Source: Oreocharis arfaki (lineage: Eukaryota; Chordata; Aves; Passeriformes; Paramythiidae). From it: a stretch of 64,000 bases of DNA. Positions 37,511-49,214 of the stretch are shown piece by piece. The translations under genes were made by a program, and so were the position numbers. The DNA lies in contig VZRR01013742.1 of assembly GCA_013398015.1 (NCBI GenBank), positions 1 through 64,000 on the forward strand, in the 5' to 3' direction. Numbering within the stretch: position 1 is the first letter of the stretch; each line of letters starts with the position of its first letter. The notes under the pieces are model-generated. The model was given only the letters and a program-made list of their open reading frames with translations. It was not told where the DNA came from and made no database searches.

Positions 37511-38570
37511 TAAACCAGTAAGTTTGATTTTTTTATATTTCCTGCATGTTTTCATTATGAAAATACCTATTTTAGAGTATTACACAACTAAAATGGTTCT
37601 AAAATGTATCAAGTTTGAGTCTATTTAACAAGGAAAGCCCAAAAAACATTTAAAATATTTGTGTTCTTTGGTAGATTTTCTTTGCTATCTATTAAGTGAT
37701 TATCTAGAAAGTTTTTCCTTAGTTCTGTGTGTGGTGTCTCATGTAGAGCTGGTTTCTGTGGGCATTCCTATACTTTAAAATAGCTCAATTGTCACTGGAT
37801 CCTGATTGCTCCCACTCCACCATTTTTTGTAGTCTTTTGGGATAAACCAGCAAGTTCCCTCTGGAAAAGAAATACAGTTGTAGTCCTGGTGATAGTCCAC
37901 TCTAGAAACTATTTCCCAAAGGCACTACAGACAAGGCAGCACTAGGTTTATTTCTTTTAATCCTCCAGCACTGTGCCAGAAAACTGCACTTTCGCATAGG
38001 GCCCTGCACTCTCATGCTGTTTCCTAGATGATGTGATACCTACCTTACACATCAGCCATGATTTGGAGATGGAGAAAATTTCCTAAACATCCCACCAATA
38101 GGACCTATACTTGCAGTATTTAAAATACTTTGATCTGCAGTGGTGGAATTGGTTCATCCCAGTTTACGTCTACATTGTAGAACTCTCTGTCAGAACCAGT
38201 GACCAGTGATCTTTGATAGTGAAGGAACTGGATTTTTAAGATGTTATACACTTCATTATAAAGAAGTTCAGAGTAGTCAGAGGAAGCAAACTATAGAAGT
38301 TTCTGTGTTGCGCCATTGGTTGTGAAAGAAGTGCACAGGATGGCTGTTGCACACAGGTATTTCTGCATTGCAGACATGTAAATCTAAGTGAAAGAACAAA
38401 TACAGGGTGAGTGAGAAAGCCTAAAACTGTACAATAAATTCACAGGCCCTTTATGTGTTCTGTTAGTAATAATTACATGGTTGCTTGGAAGGGGGGCAGT
38501 GCTGTAAATTTCTGCAGAAAATCTTTATCTGCCCAAACATTTAAAATGAAGATTTTAGGAATAAATAATC

Positions 38571-38586
38571 TATTTATTTATTTATT
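38571..38586. repeat. (TTTA)n microsatellite
   Basis: About four TTTA units followed by a short TATATA stretch. A simple repeat. Confidence 0.8.
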
Positions 38587-41500
38587 ATATATACTATCAC
38601 TGAAATTGCCAGACTTGAGTCTCCCCTGTACTACTACCCTGTAGTATTTCCCCAAATAACAATCTAGCCTTAACTGCTGCTGGAGATGGAAGGATAAACA
38701 AAAATTGAGAAGATTACTCTAAACCCCTATGACAGCCAAGGACATCTGAAGCCTGAATGATTTACTTTTGCATTATGGTAGTCATGTCCCAGGATCCTGT
38801 TTCATGTGACAAGTCAACAAGCAGTAAAAAATACAGCACTTGAGTATCTGACTGTTTTTCATGTTTAATTTGAGGATCAAAATAAATACTGGTTACTGTA
38901 TACAGAACCCAGTGTCTGGCTATGGAATACTGAGGACTGTACAGAATAGTGGACTATATTTCCATTGTCCATAAACTGCCTGATAGGAAAATGTGAGCTC
39001 TCTTTTTTCTGTTCCATAGATATCTCCTTGATTTATAAAAACATTTCTCCAGGGCTTAAGCCCAGACATAGCACCATAATTTAAGCAGGTCTGTGTTGTG
39101 TATTTTGAAATGGTTGCATTATCCTGCAAACCTGGAAAATGTTTGATATTAACATCTTAAGTAGGTTACATTTTGTGAAACAAATATTTATTCTACCTAA
39201 CTATTCTGGACTCTTTATAAGCCTGCTGAGTGGCATAAAACCTTTAAATAATTCTTCTTTAACAACTTTTATTTCTTTTGAACTTCATGTATTTAGCTAC
39301 CATTTCCTTACTCAAGCTTTTTGGGCTTAATCTAATTGATTTTATTAGGGGTAATAAATTGAGAGCAAACTTTCATCTGCTGTGGATACATCCTCTGAAC
39401 TGTAATACACCCCACCAAGTACTTTTGTCTTGATTAAGGACACATTACCAAGCAGTTGTAGGGCTTTTTAATTGTAGTGAGTACTTTTTTCTTTGGTAGG
39501 TTGTGTTCATTTAAGTATTTATTTTAAAAATGCTGTTAGCTATTTACAGCTGTTAAATCAAGAGGTTTTATAAATAGTTTTTATGGAAATGTATAAAAAG
39601 ATAAACCAGTAAAATTGCTCAGTAGTTCACTAATCAATACATCCAGGACATTTTTGAAAAAAGAATTTTCACATTTCTCAGCCTGAATTCCCATTAGCAA
39701 GTTGTCATTCATTGAATTAGTTATTTTGTGAGCAGCTGAATATTATTTTATGAACTAACTAAATCAGCTATATTTTGTTTCTTCTGTGATAAATTATAAT
39801 AGTGAGATCAGTTTATTCCAAAACAAAATGCCGTGTGCATGAGAAGAAGTAAGAGAGAGGTGGTTTTGACTCCTGTTTCTGCTCAGTTTAAATAAGTTAA
39901 TCACTTGTCTTTTTATGAGATCTTTCAGGGCTTGATAGCCCTCTGAAGTTCCATTGCGAGCTTTTAGTATCATTATGTGCATGCTGTTTGGATATCAAGG
40001 GATTTTGCTAACTGGTGAAAAGCTTTTCTTCAAATTCAGTTTTTATACAGTGACCCATAATATTTTTTTCTCATAAAGTTTGTGAACTCTGGTGATGAAT
40101 TTAAGCAGGTTTTAAAGATTGGTTTTGTTTTTACACCTTGAAAAAGTCAGTGCCCATTTTAATCATAACAAAAAAAAATCTAGTTATGTTCTGCTCAGGA
40201 AATGGGTAAAAATAAGCTAAATGTGGCAGTAATGAGGCTGGCTCTTTGTGATGTTTCTGATTTCAGTTAGTGAGAAGATATTTAGCTTTTTCTGAGCTGA
40301 ATATTCCCAAGGAAATAATGAATTGTTTTCCCACATAAAAGACTACATGTATACATAAGTATGTATGTATATGTGAATTAAAGCAATCCTACGGTTGCAT
40401 GTCTTTTTACTTGAATCAGAAGCTTTCTTGTATTTCTTCAGGGGCTATAAGATGAGAGCCAGAGTAAGGCATTATTGGTGGAATTTGTTCATTCTGCAAA
40501 GAGGAAAGGGACATTTTGGGGTCTTTTGTGAAGAAACAGCATCTTCTACTTTCTTCTGCCTGGAAAATAAGGTTGAAAATAATAACCTGATAACATCTTC
40601 CTGCAAAACGTTGTCGTGCCAGCAGACCATTAGCCACTTAATCTCCAGGAAAAGTTTTTCTGGAGGAGCTTCCCCTCTCCCACCCCCAAAGTATGGTGTC
40701 TAAAATGACAGGCTAATTTCAGATTCAGCTGTGATTGAGCACATGCCAATTTTTACATGCTTTACATAACTAAAATAGAGCTGTCTTTAGAAATCTGTAT
40801 ATTAGGGAAATGAGCTCTAATCAGTGAAAGCTTTTTTCATAAGTGGATATATTCATGTAATTTTTACTTTTTTCAAACATGTAGCACTTAAAATTATATT
40901 AGGAAGCTTACAGAATTATTACTACATAGCTCACAGCAGCATATAGGAAATAATGGAAATGATAATTCTGTTATTTTCCTAATATATAACCACTGATATT
41001 ATATCAGTTGTATAATCATTCTGGGTCTAAAACATCTGCCTTTCATCTGAGTAATGTTTTTAAAGATGAAAGAAAATAAGCTCCCATAAGTTTTACCGAT
41101 ATATGATGGTGTCGTAAAGTTTCATGGGTTTCCCTTTTCATTTAGTTAGTGTAAAGCAATTAGCCAAAATTAATTTAAGTGAAATTTGGGATTCTTATTA
41201 AGGAACAATATTTTGTTACTTGTATGCTCTGCAAGCCAAGATGTGGTGGTTTTCGTACAAAAAATCTGAAAACCAAAACTGATAAAACATGCAGAACATG
41301 GAATATCAGATTTGTCCCAAATCTTACTCTTTAAGTGACTACAGAATAGAATTACACCACTGTCACTATCCATAATAAAGGGGAAAACTGAGTAAAGATG
41401 TGGACCTACTGCTGATGGGCTTTTTCAAAGCCTAATAGTGAAAGAAATATCTTTGATTGATCAATCATCAACAAACAGAACTGTCTTTGCACCATTATGC

Positions 41501-43699
41501 TTCCAAATGTAGTAATAACAAGGATGCTCTCCTGGTTTTCTATAGTTTGACCATGTAATCATGCTGCCAGGTAGGAAAAAGCTAAACTGAATTAGCAGAT
41601 CTTTTGGATTTGATAGCTGGGTTAAAATGGTATTTGGAAGTGTATCACTGCAGACAGAGAGTTTTGAGCATTGCACGGGGACTTCACACAACAGATTCTC
41701 ACTTCATGTTTCACTGTGATCATCTCAGCAGCTTTTTGGTTTCTCTGCTGTTCTTTGTAGATGGTAGGCGATGCTTTAAAAGGATTTCTAATAAAAAGCA
41801 TGTGCATCCATGGTTATTTGACTACACGCAGTGCTGTGCCATGCAATGAAAAGCATATAAATACGCATATTTTTTAACTATCAGTTAGATTATAACACAA
41901 ATAAGCTGTATCTGGCATGAAGTAATTAAGTATAAGAATACATAGAAGAGGATAAATAACGTCCCTTAAATGGCTTTGATGCCATCTGAGTCATGATGGC
42001 AGTGTCCTTACTCTTGGGACCTAAAGATCTAACTGAATTCTGGAAAACAAAGAAATTAATATTCTGCATATTAATATCCTTCTTTGCACAGTTTTTCCAG
42101 CTGGGTGGTGATTTATAGTGCTGATACCCTTTTTTGTATCCCTGACTTGGTTAGAAAGCATCTAGAATTAGTATTTTTCCTGTTGTCTTTCCTGGCTGCT
42201 AATAGGAGCTCTTAGCTAGATGGGTTTGACTAATTGTGGTATGCTGAACCTTCAAGTGACCAAATCTGCCATCAAGATCAGAGTTAGATGCATAAATGTG
42301 TATCTTTGCTAAACCAGTCATGTAGACAAGCTACAGGTATTTCTTTCATGACCCTGTAGATGCCTGGATAGAATAGTTTTGGTAGATCCTACCGGAAGCC
42401 CTGAGGAAGGGATTCATCTGCAGCTGGGCTATGCAAAAAGAGAAATAAACACTTCCAGAGCACTGCTTATCTGCCCCTGATGTGAACGTCTAACATAGAT
42501 CAGATGAATTATGCCTTAAAATTTCCTGTTCCTTTCAGCTGAGCATAAGGATTGGTTTGCTTAGATGGGGATGCTTAGGCTTTAGACCTCTGTTCGGTTA
42601 GATGAATCTGGTCAATACAGTTCATGATGCTTCAAAGAAGGGTGCAAATGATTTGGCTTATTAGTATTACATAGTTGGGACAAAAATTGCACAGGACTGT
42701 GAATTTACAGGAAATTAATTTAGCAGCTCACATAGAACAAGGAGAATAAAGTAACTGGCAAGTGGCTAAGACATGTAAACCAAGCTTTGGTGCTTCATGC
42801 ACTTTGAAAGCTTTTCCCAGAGGTATCAAGAAACGCTCCACAGAGTTATCTCCACTGATGCACTGTGGTGATCATAACAGTTAATATTCAACAGAGTTAA
42901 CATCCAGTGTAACAAGTGTTACATGGTAAAACCTGAGTTGGTGAGTGGTATTAAAGGATGTTAATGCAATCCAAATAAAATGTATTTAAGAATCTGAGTT
43001 ACATGTCTAATATGGAAAAAGGCCATTTGAATTTATGCCTTTATAGTATTTCTTCCAAGTATCACTTTTGTCCAGAATAGGAAGGCAGATGTTACTTTTG
43101 ACATTATATTTTGTTTTAAAGGCTATTTTCCCTTGCTAAGAGAAGTCTTTAGTACTTAGGATTATGATATTTCTTTCCTTCCTCAACTTGCATACAATTC
43201 CCGTGGAATTTGGGGACCTGTATTTTAAGGAATAAACAGGAAAGTTAGAATGTTTGAAAATACACCTTTGCAAAAACACAGTAAGGCAATGGATTTGCAA
43301 ACCTGGGGCTGCTTTTAGTAGATACTTTTTCCGTGAGCATGACAAACAATATAGTAAGTGCTGGCTAAATAAAAATGTTGTTAATGCTGTGTCCTACATT
43401 TTGTTGTGTGATGAGAAAGTTAATTTGGTTTAGGAAAGACATATCAATGTGTAGCATTGATTCTAGACATCAGTTTGAACACAGAGATGCTTTTTAAATG
43501 CAGTGTGTCTAGTGCTTCTCTCTTTTATAGATACTGTTAACACTGTTTGAAAATGCATTATTTCACGCAGAGGGTGTCTATAAGTGAGTGAATATGGTAT
43601 AGTACATCAAGTTAAAGAGTTATTTTAGACAGGGTGGTAATACTGAATAATGATGTAAAAGCAGTTTTGTTTCAGTTAAAATCCAGATTTACTGGGTTG

Positions 43700-44600
43700 T
43701 TTCAAAGTCCAAAAAAACCCAGTCTCTGCCACTTGAACAGTCTTGCTCTAAGGAATATGTGGACATTAGCATAAAGGTTGCACATGTTATACAAAGTGTA
43801 ATTAAAGAAGCTTTGATCCCCCAAATGTCAACTAGCTTGCTAAGTGTCATAACAAAGTGTCAAGCATCTGGTATACAGTTAATTTGTAGTCATTAACTGC
43901 ATATTGTTGATGTGACAGTTTGTTAGCAAAGCAAGCTTGACAGTTTGCATTTTGTTATTGATTGACACCTATAGACCTCCCCACCCGTCTAGTTTACATT
44001 CTTTATGAGGGTTACTCAGGTTGCACTTTTACTCTAACTAATTAGTTTAGTTAGTTGCTCCAATATGTTAAAAAATGGAGTGAAGGCATATAGGGAGCCC
44101 AGGACCCCTAATTCCATAGCAAATGTTTCTCAATTGCATGTGTCTTATAGATTAGCAACCAGTTTTACAAATGTGTTTTTCTTTTGATATTATTGGTAAT
44201 CTATAACTTGCATTAACATTTTGCATATTAACCATCCAAAACACCTATTTACATTTATGCATAGTGCACTCGTGATCTAGATTGTGATACGTGTCAGTGC
44301 AACTTCTCAAAGACCCTAAAAGAGTACGTTCCTACTGCATTCCATTTGGTACAATGCAGCATAAATATATTTTGGTTTCTATAGCTTTTAAAATATTCAG
44401 TAGCATTCTGCATAATTTCAAAAGATGGAATTAATTAAAATAATTAAATTGCTTTTTGGTTTTGTTTCCAATTTCCTCTTCCCCCCCATATGATATGAAG
44501 GCAATCTATCAACAAGCTGAGCATGCTAATGAAGAGCAATAAATATTATGCAACTATTCTTATATCCAGAAAGGAATTTGTGTGTATTTTTTGTAATGGG
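43700..44600. promoter_or_regulatory. CNE-like block with PBX/MEIS-type and homeodomain sites
   Basis: A complex AT-rich block with many transcription-factor-like words: TGATTGACA at 43,959-43,967 (PBX/MEIS-type), TTGACAG just before it at about 43,938-43,944, CTAATTAG near 44,038-44,045, TAATTAAA near 44,430-44,445, and GCTAATGA near 44,525. It lacks homopolymers and repeats over about 800 bp. Such texture is typical of conserved developmental enhancers in vertebrates, but only cross-species alignment can show conservation. It is the strongest of the CNE-like blocks by motif content. Confidence 0.3.
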
Positions 44601-46363
44601 TAATGAAAGTGGGTTATAAAAGAAGTAATCTAAGGAATACTGTTTCAAATTAGTTAGATGTTTTGATGTTTTTTGGGCACTTGCACAAACTTCTGAATGT
44701 TATTTTCTAGATTAATGTAAATTATACTGGCTGCACTTTCAAAATTCATGCTTTCTTTTCTCTCTTTATGAAGAGAAATACTAAGGAACTCCTCATTTAT
44801 TGATTTGCTTTATTTACTGGTCTTGAGATGTTGAATCTTCATCACCCACTCACTCCACAAGGTGTGGACTGGACTGAATTTCTTTTGGAGGCTGCGGCCT
44901 TTGCTTAGAGTGATGCTGACACAATATCAGAAGCGAGATATGAAGCTGTGCTCAGTTCCACCACCCTGGCAGCCCCCAGACTCATGTTTTAATGTGTGTC
45001 CCTGATACTTGCTTCTGGAAGTGGGCTAGCCAGTAGTACTTTTCATGTTGTATGTCATATGCACGTGTGAGTATTACCACTTGGTTTTCCATCAGTAATG
45101 ACATTTTTGTACTGTACAAAAGCTACATGCAAATTTTTCATCGTAGAATTTCAGATTGGCTAAAAATCACAATAAATTTGATTTTTAGTATATTATCTTG
45201 CTTCTGTTCGTGTGGGTTTTTTTTTTACCTGTAGTCTTAATAGATAATGTAGATTATAGCTTCTCAGACTTTATTTTATTTAGACTCATTTTAAAAAAAA
45301 TTGAGATACATAATTTCATGCTCTGTGGTGAAATTCCAGATATGGTGTTTGAAAGAAAGATGGCAAGCATTTGAGAAGCAAATATTTCAGTAATAGCACA
45401 GAGTTGACGTTATTTTTATATTTTGGTTATTATGGAAAGGCAGTGTAATGAATAATATGTGTGGAGTGCTTGAATAAATGAGAAAGGAGAAGCAGAAAGG
45501 ATACATTCATTGGTTCTTGACTTCTGTTTGTGGTGCTCTGAAAAGATTCTTCCTCTACCACTGTTGGTGTGATCCTGAGGGACACATTGAGTCGTGAACA
45601 CTGAACTTTTCTTCACGGAGGAACTAAGAGCAGTTGTTACCCTTTTGTCAAGGACAAAATGTGAGATCCTGGTGTTAAAGGCAACTGCAAAATTCCCACT
45701 GTCCTTTTTTGGGCCACTATTTTGTATTGCTGCTGCTATGTAGAGCCATTTAGTGGTACTAAAGCTAGGACCTGAATTTCTCCCTTTTTTATCCTTGTAG
45801 AAGCAAGTTACTGAAACTGCATAATGAACAGTATACGAAAATTCTGACAATTTAGGGTATGTAAAAACATAAATACTGGAGAGTGGCAGAGCATTTTTCC
45901 TTACCACATGAACAATGAATTCAGAGAAGAGTGGGACATTAGAAGCAAAACATTCTTTAAATTATCTTTCTCAAAGGATTTTACTGAGGTACCAATAAAG
46001 TGTTCAGTTGGACTTGCCTCCTTTTTATTAGTTCCTTCATGCTTGACATACTTAAAGTTTCTCATCATTTAAAGTGGGAGAGAGAGCTCAGTGCCACATT
46101 CCTATTCCAATAACAACAGTTGTATTCTTTGTTTATTCTTTAAAGGTGTTGTTTTCTTTTACACAGAACTTTGAAATTTTGGAAAAAGGTTGATTGTATA
46201 TATCACAACTTCTTAAGATAGCTTTAAATTGTGCTCCTGGTACATATCAGTAAAGACAGCTGGCCTTGGCAGAGACTGTATGCTTATACAGGTTTATTTA
46301 TTTGTTTATCTATTATTTAAGGAATTACATTTTAAACAGAAAAAGGTATTTGGCTCTAGCAGT
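44601..46363. other. Unique non-coding DNA
   Basis: No gene recognised apart from the long minus frame at 45,416-45,907, listed separately. Short T and A runs are near 45,220 and 45,293. Confidence 0.5.
45416..45907 (-). other. Unrecognised 163-codon open frame (longest in the window)
   Basis: The longest uninterrupted frame in the window, on the minus strand, starting with ATG at 45,907. The translation is rich in S, T, K and F, with no recognisable domain, signal peptide or transmembrane segment. My rough estimate of the number of frames this long expected by chance in the window is about 0.1, so it is mildly unusual but not convincing. No adjacent splice-site pair, polyadenylation signal or CpG promoter ties it to a transcript. 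It could be chance, a relict repeat-encoded peptide, or a single exon of an unknown gene. Confidence 0.12.
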
Positions 46364-46422
46364 ACAGAATCAGAACAGCCTGAGGTGGAAGAGACCTGCA
46401 AGGATCTTGGAGTCCAACTCCT
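46364..46422 (-). mobile_element. CR1 LINE 3' tail fragment (minus strand)
   Basis: The plus strand reads ACAGAATCAGAACAGCC, then GGTGGAAGAGACCTGCAAGG, then TTGGAGTCCAACTCC. This is the reverse complement of the CR1 3' end (TTGGAC..GATG..CTT..AGGTCTCTTCCA..). Only about 60 bp is recognisable, typical of a severely 5'-truncated and decayed copy. Its orientation is opposite to the CR1 tail about 640 bp to the right. Confidence 0.75.
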
Positions 46423-47065
46423 AAATGAATACTATGGCTACAAAAATAATTCAGTGCTTAAACATAACTGAGTTTTTATTGTGAATTAAATTCACTTAAT
46501 AGAAAATCTAGCATTTTTCCTGTATAGAAAAAAGTAGCACTATTTTGCTTATATTCAGATTACCACAGTGTAGTCCAGATTTTGTTTAGAATTGCTGAAG
46601 AAGCAGTTTCGAGTATCCACTCTCATTTGCTTCCTACATGGAAGCTGTTCCTGCTGGCTCCCAGTTTAACCTCTATGAAATGCTCTCACAGCATTACCAA
46701 AGTGGTTTCCTCAGTGACTGCCTTTTACCACAAACAGCATGGCAGTTGTACCTTACAAGGTGATCCTCCTTGAGGAGCCTTGTCTAAATGAGAAGCTGCA
46801 TTTCAGAATGCATTTTAGGTCAGTATTTAACAGAGCATGAGTATAATGCTTGGGGACAGTTTTGTAGCTGGTGTAATTTAACATAACTTCCCTGCAATCT
46901 GTGGATGTGTTGTAGTTTGCACCAACTGAGGATCTGAACTCATTTTTTTATATAGGGATGCTTATTTTTATAATATAGGAATGCTGAGCACCTTTTTCTG
47001 TGGGTGATTTACTTTTGCTTTGTCAGAAATGTTACCCTATTTCTCATTGCTTTCTATCTGGAGTC
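46423..47065. other. Unique DNA between opposed CR1 tails
   Basis: AT-rich, no gene recognised. It lies between a minus-strand and a plus-strand CR1 tail. Confidence 0.5.
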
Positions 47066-47233
47066 AACAGATTGCCCAGAGAAGCTGTGGATCCCTGAAG
47101 TGTTCAAGGTCATGTTGAATGGGACCCTGGGCAACCTGGTATGGTGGAAGTTCTCTGCCTGTGGTGAGAGGATTGGAACTAGATGGTCTTTAAGGTTTCT
47201 TCCAGCCCAGGCTATTCAATGATTCTATGATGA
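47066..47233 (+). mobile_element. CR1 LINE 3' fragment (plus strand)
   Basis: About 170 bp with typical CR1 features in order: GATTGCCCAGAGAAGCTGTG (end of ORF2, 'W..L..' region), GTGTTCAAGGTCATGTTG, GACCCTGGGCAACCTGG, then TTGGAACTAGATGGTCTTTA with TTCTTCCAGCCCA, ending in ATTCTATGAT (47,222-47,231). It is a 5'-truncated copy of a subfamily distinct from the copy at 25.2-26.5 kb, which has a different TTGGACTTGATG tail. Confidence 0.92.
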
Positions 47234-49186
47234 TCCAATTCACAAGCAGTGTTTCTGATGGTTAGTTATTTCAAATAGATTAAATAAATTGTTGGATTTT
47301 TACATTACATTTGAAAGTAGGTGTTTGAAATTTCCTGTTCTACTGAAAATAAAAATGAGGATTGAGATTTTTCCAAAAGTGGTTGGAAGAAAAGTTTTTC
47401 CAAAAGAAACTAATAAAGTATTTATGTATACTTAGTAATGCTGAAGTAGAGAAGATGTGAACTTTTCCTTCTTTTTTTTTGCATTATTTGTGGTGAAGAT
47501 TGATACTGTTTAGAAAACTTATTACTGATTTGAAGTTGCTACTTTTTAATCTCTTTTTAAACACTTCCAGCCATGTACGTAATATGTATTTTTATCCTGG
47601 CTTCTTAAAGGACTTAAGACCTGCGTATTTACCTGTTTTTCCCTTTTGTGGTTTAACATTGTCTCTCACAAGGGGTTTGTTCAAGTGTTGGTCTAGGTGA
47701 GGCATGAGGATAGGGCATTCTTTCCAGTGGAGATACTCAACACTGGCTAAGTAAAAGGACATAAAAAGATGTTAAAGGGAAATTACTTCAGTTGTCAAAC
47801 TGCTGCCTGTTTTTTGATTTCCACTTTTACTAGTGGAATCCAGAAACTATACAAATTCCAGAATTTCAAACACCATTGTTTTCAAAGTGTTCCTTGAGAA
47901 ACCAAACCAAACCAAATATTTACCTTCCCTTTGAATTATTTTCCAATGACAAAAAAAAAAGAAAAAAAGTTGGCAGATGAACTCTTTGTGCCCTGCCTCT
48001 ATCTTAATCCTTAAAACTGTGGCAAATTATGCAAAAAAATCTTCCTGGATTTACCTAAGATACATCCCATTGGCCAAGAAACATAATTAATCTTTCTTCT
48101 TTAAGTAAGTCAGGTCTCTGGTTGATAAATATGTTGTATGAAAATCCTGCAAGCAGATGTGGAAGATGAGATGTGCAATTTCCTGGATTACTGTACTGCC
48201 TAGAAGAGCTGGTTCATCTTACCTCTGACTCAGAGGAGACCTACCCAGAAGAGAAATGTCCTCTCTGGGGAATGCTTCCTTTAGTGGGTACATTTATACC
48301 AGGTTCAGGTCCTTTGTCATGTGCATCAACCAAGTGCTGGAAACCCTGCTGGCACTAATCAGGACTGGGCATATGTGGATGTCCCTAGAGCTAATGACTT
48401 TAGTACTTGCTGTTTCTCGGTCCAAAGTAAGGCGAGGCCAAGAGACACCATCAAGCCAGGGTGCCAGACACTGGAAAATGGAAATCCAGATTTATTTCTA
48501 TTGATTATGAAGAAGTTGCTTTTTAATTTAACCGACTTGTTTTAAATAGCAGTGAGGATGAAGAACTGGCTTGAGTTTTGGCTGTTTTAACTAGGACTAG
48601 AAGCTATGTTTCGATCTCAGATAGCATTACAGATTTTAAGTACTACTTAAACTTGGATTCAATTTAGCTGACATACCTTTTTTTTTTCTCCCCCACAACA
48701 GATATTCCCCAAAGCTTCTACTAAGAAAAAGTTATGATTTTCAAGTCAAACCTGGCATTAAGCAAGCACCACCTGGTGCTTATTCCTGGACATTTGCCTG
48801 CAATAAGATAGTCTTTGAAACCTCTTCTCAGGGATGCTTTTAAAGCCTTTGAAACTTCTTTTGCCCAGGGACACTTCTGGTGCAGTGTTCACTTGACACC
48901 AGAAAATTAATACATGGTTTTGCAATTAGCATACTCTTTCACCCCCTCCAAATCCTTTATTCTGCTTTATCATCTCAGTCAGAGATGCGTCTCTTCCCTA
49001 TGCCAAGACAAAAAATATTAAAAGATTATCCTGTGATAAGCTAGGGGAGGCATCATAGATAAATTGTGTATGACAACTCCAGTACCTTTTTCTATTTGCC
49101 ACCATTATCTCAGATACAGTTCTCCTCTCTCTAAACCAGAGGAAGGGACTTTGTTATGCTATTGTTAGTTGGGCCAACGCTGGTAG

Positions 49187-49214
49187 AACCCAAATTTGTG
49201 AACCCAAATTTGTG
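49187..49214. repeat. Perfect 14-bp tandem duplication
   Basis: Bases 49,187-49,200 and 49,201-49,214 are identical copies of AACCCAAATTTGTG. It is probably a recent slippage or repair duplication because the copies have not diverged. Confidence 0.9.

Larger units (their letters stand above)
34501..43699. other. Unique non-coding DNA
   Basis: No gene or known interspersed repeat recognised. Low-complexity patches are a TA-rich stretch at 37,441-37,510, (TTTA)n at 38,571-38,586 and an ATGTAT-rich stretch at 40,344-40,373. Open frames are at most about 100 codons, which is chance length. Confidence 0.55.

Noticed and set aside
37358..37628. Overlapping frames on both strands rich in Y, T and I
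   Set aside because: They arise from self-complementary TATA/TGTATA low-complexity DNA.
48173..48545. Two overlapping plus-strand frames as a pseudogene
   Set aside because: Higher GC than the flanks, but neither translation resembles a known protein and neither has retrocopy hallmarks.
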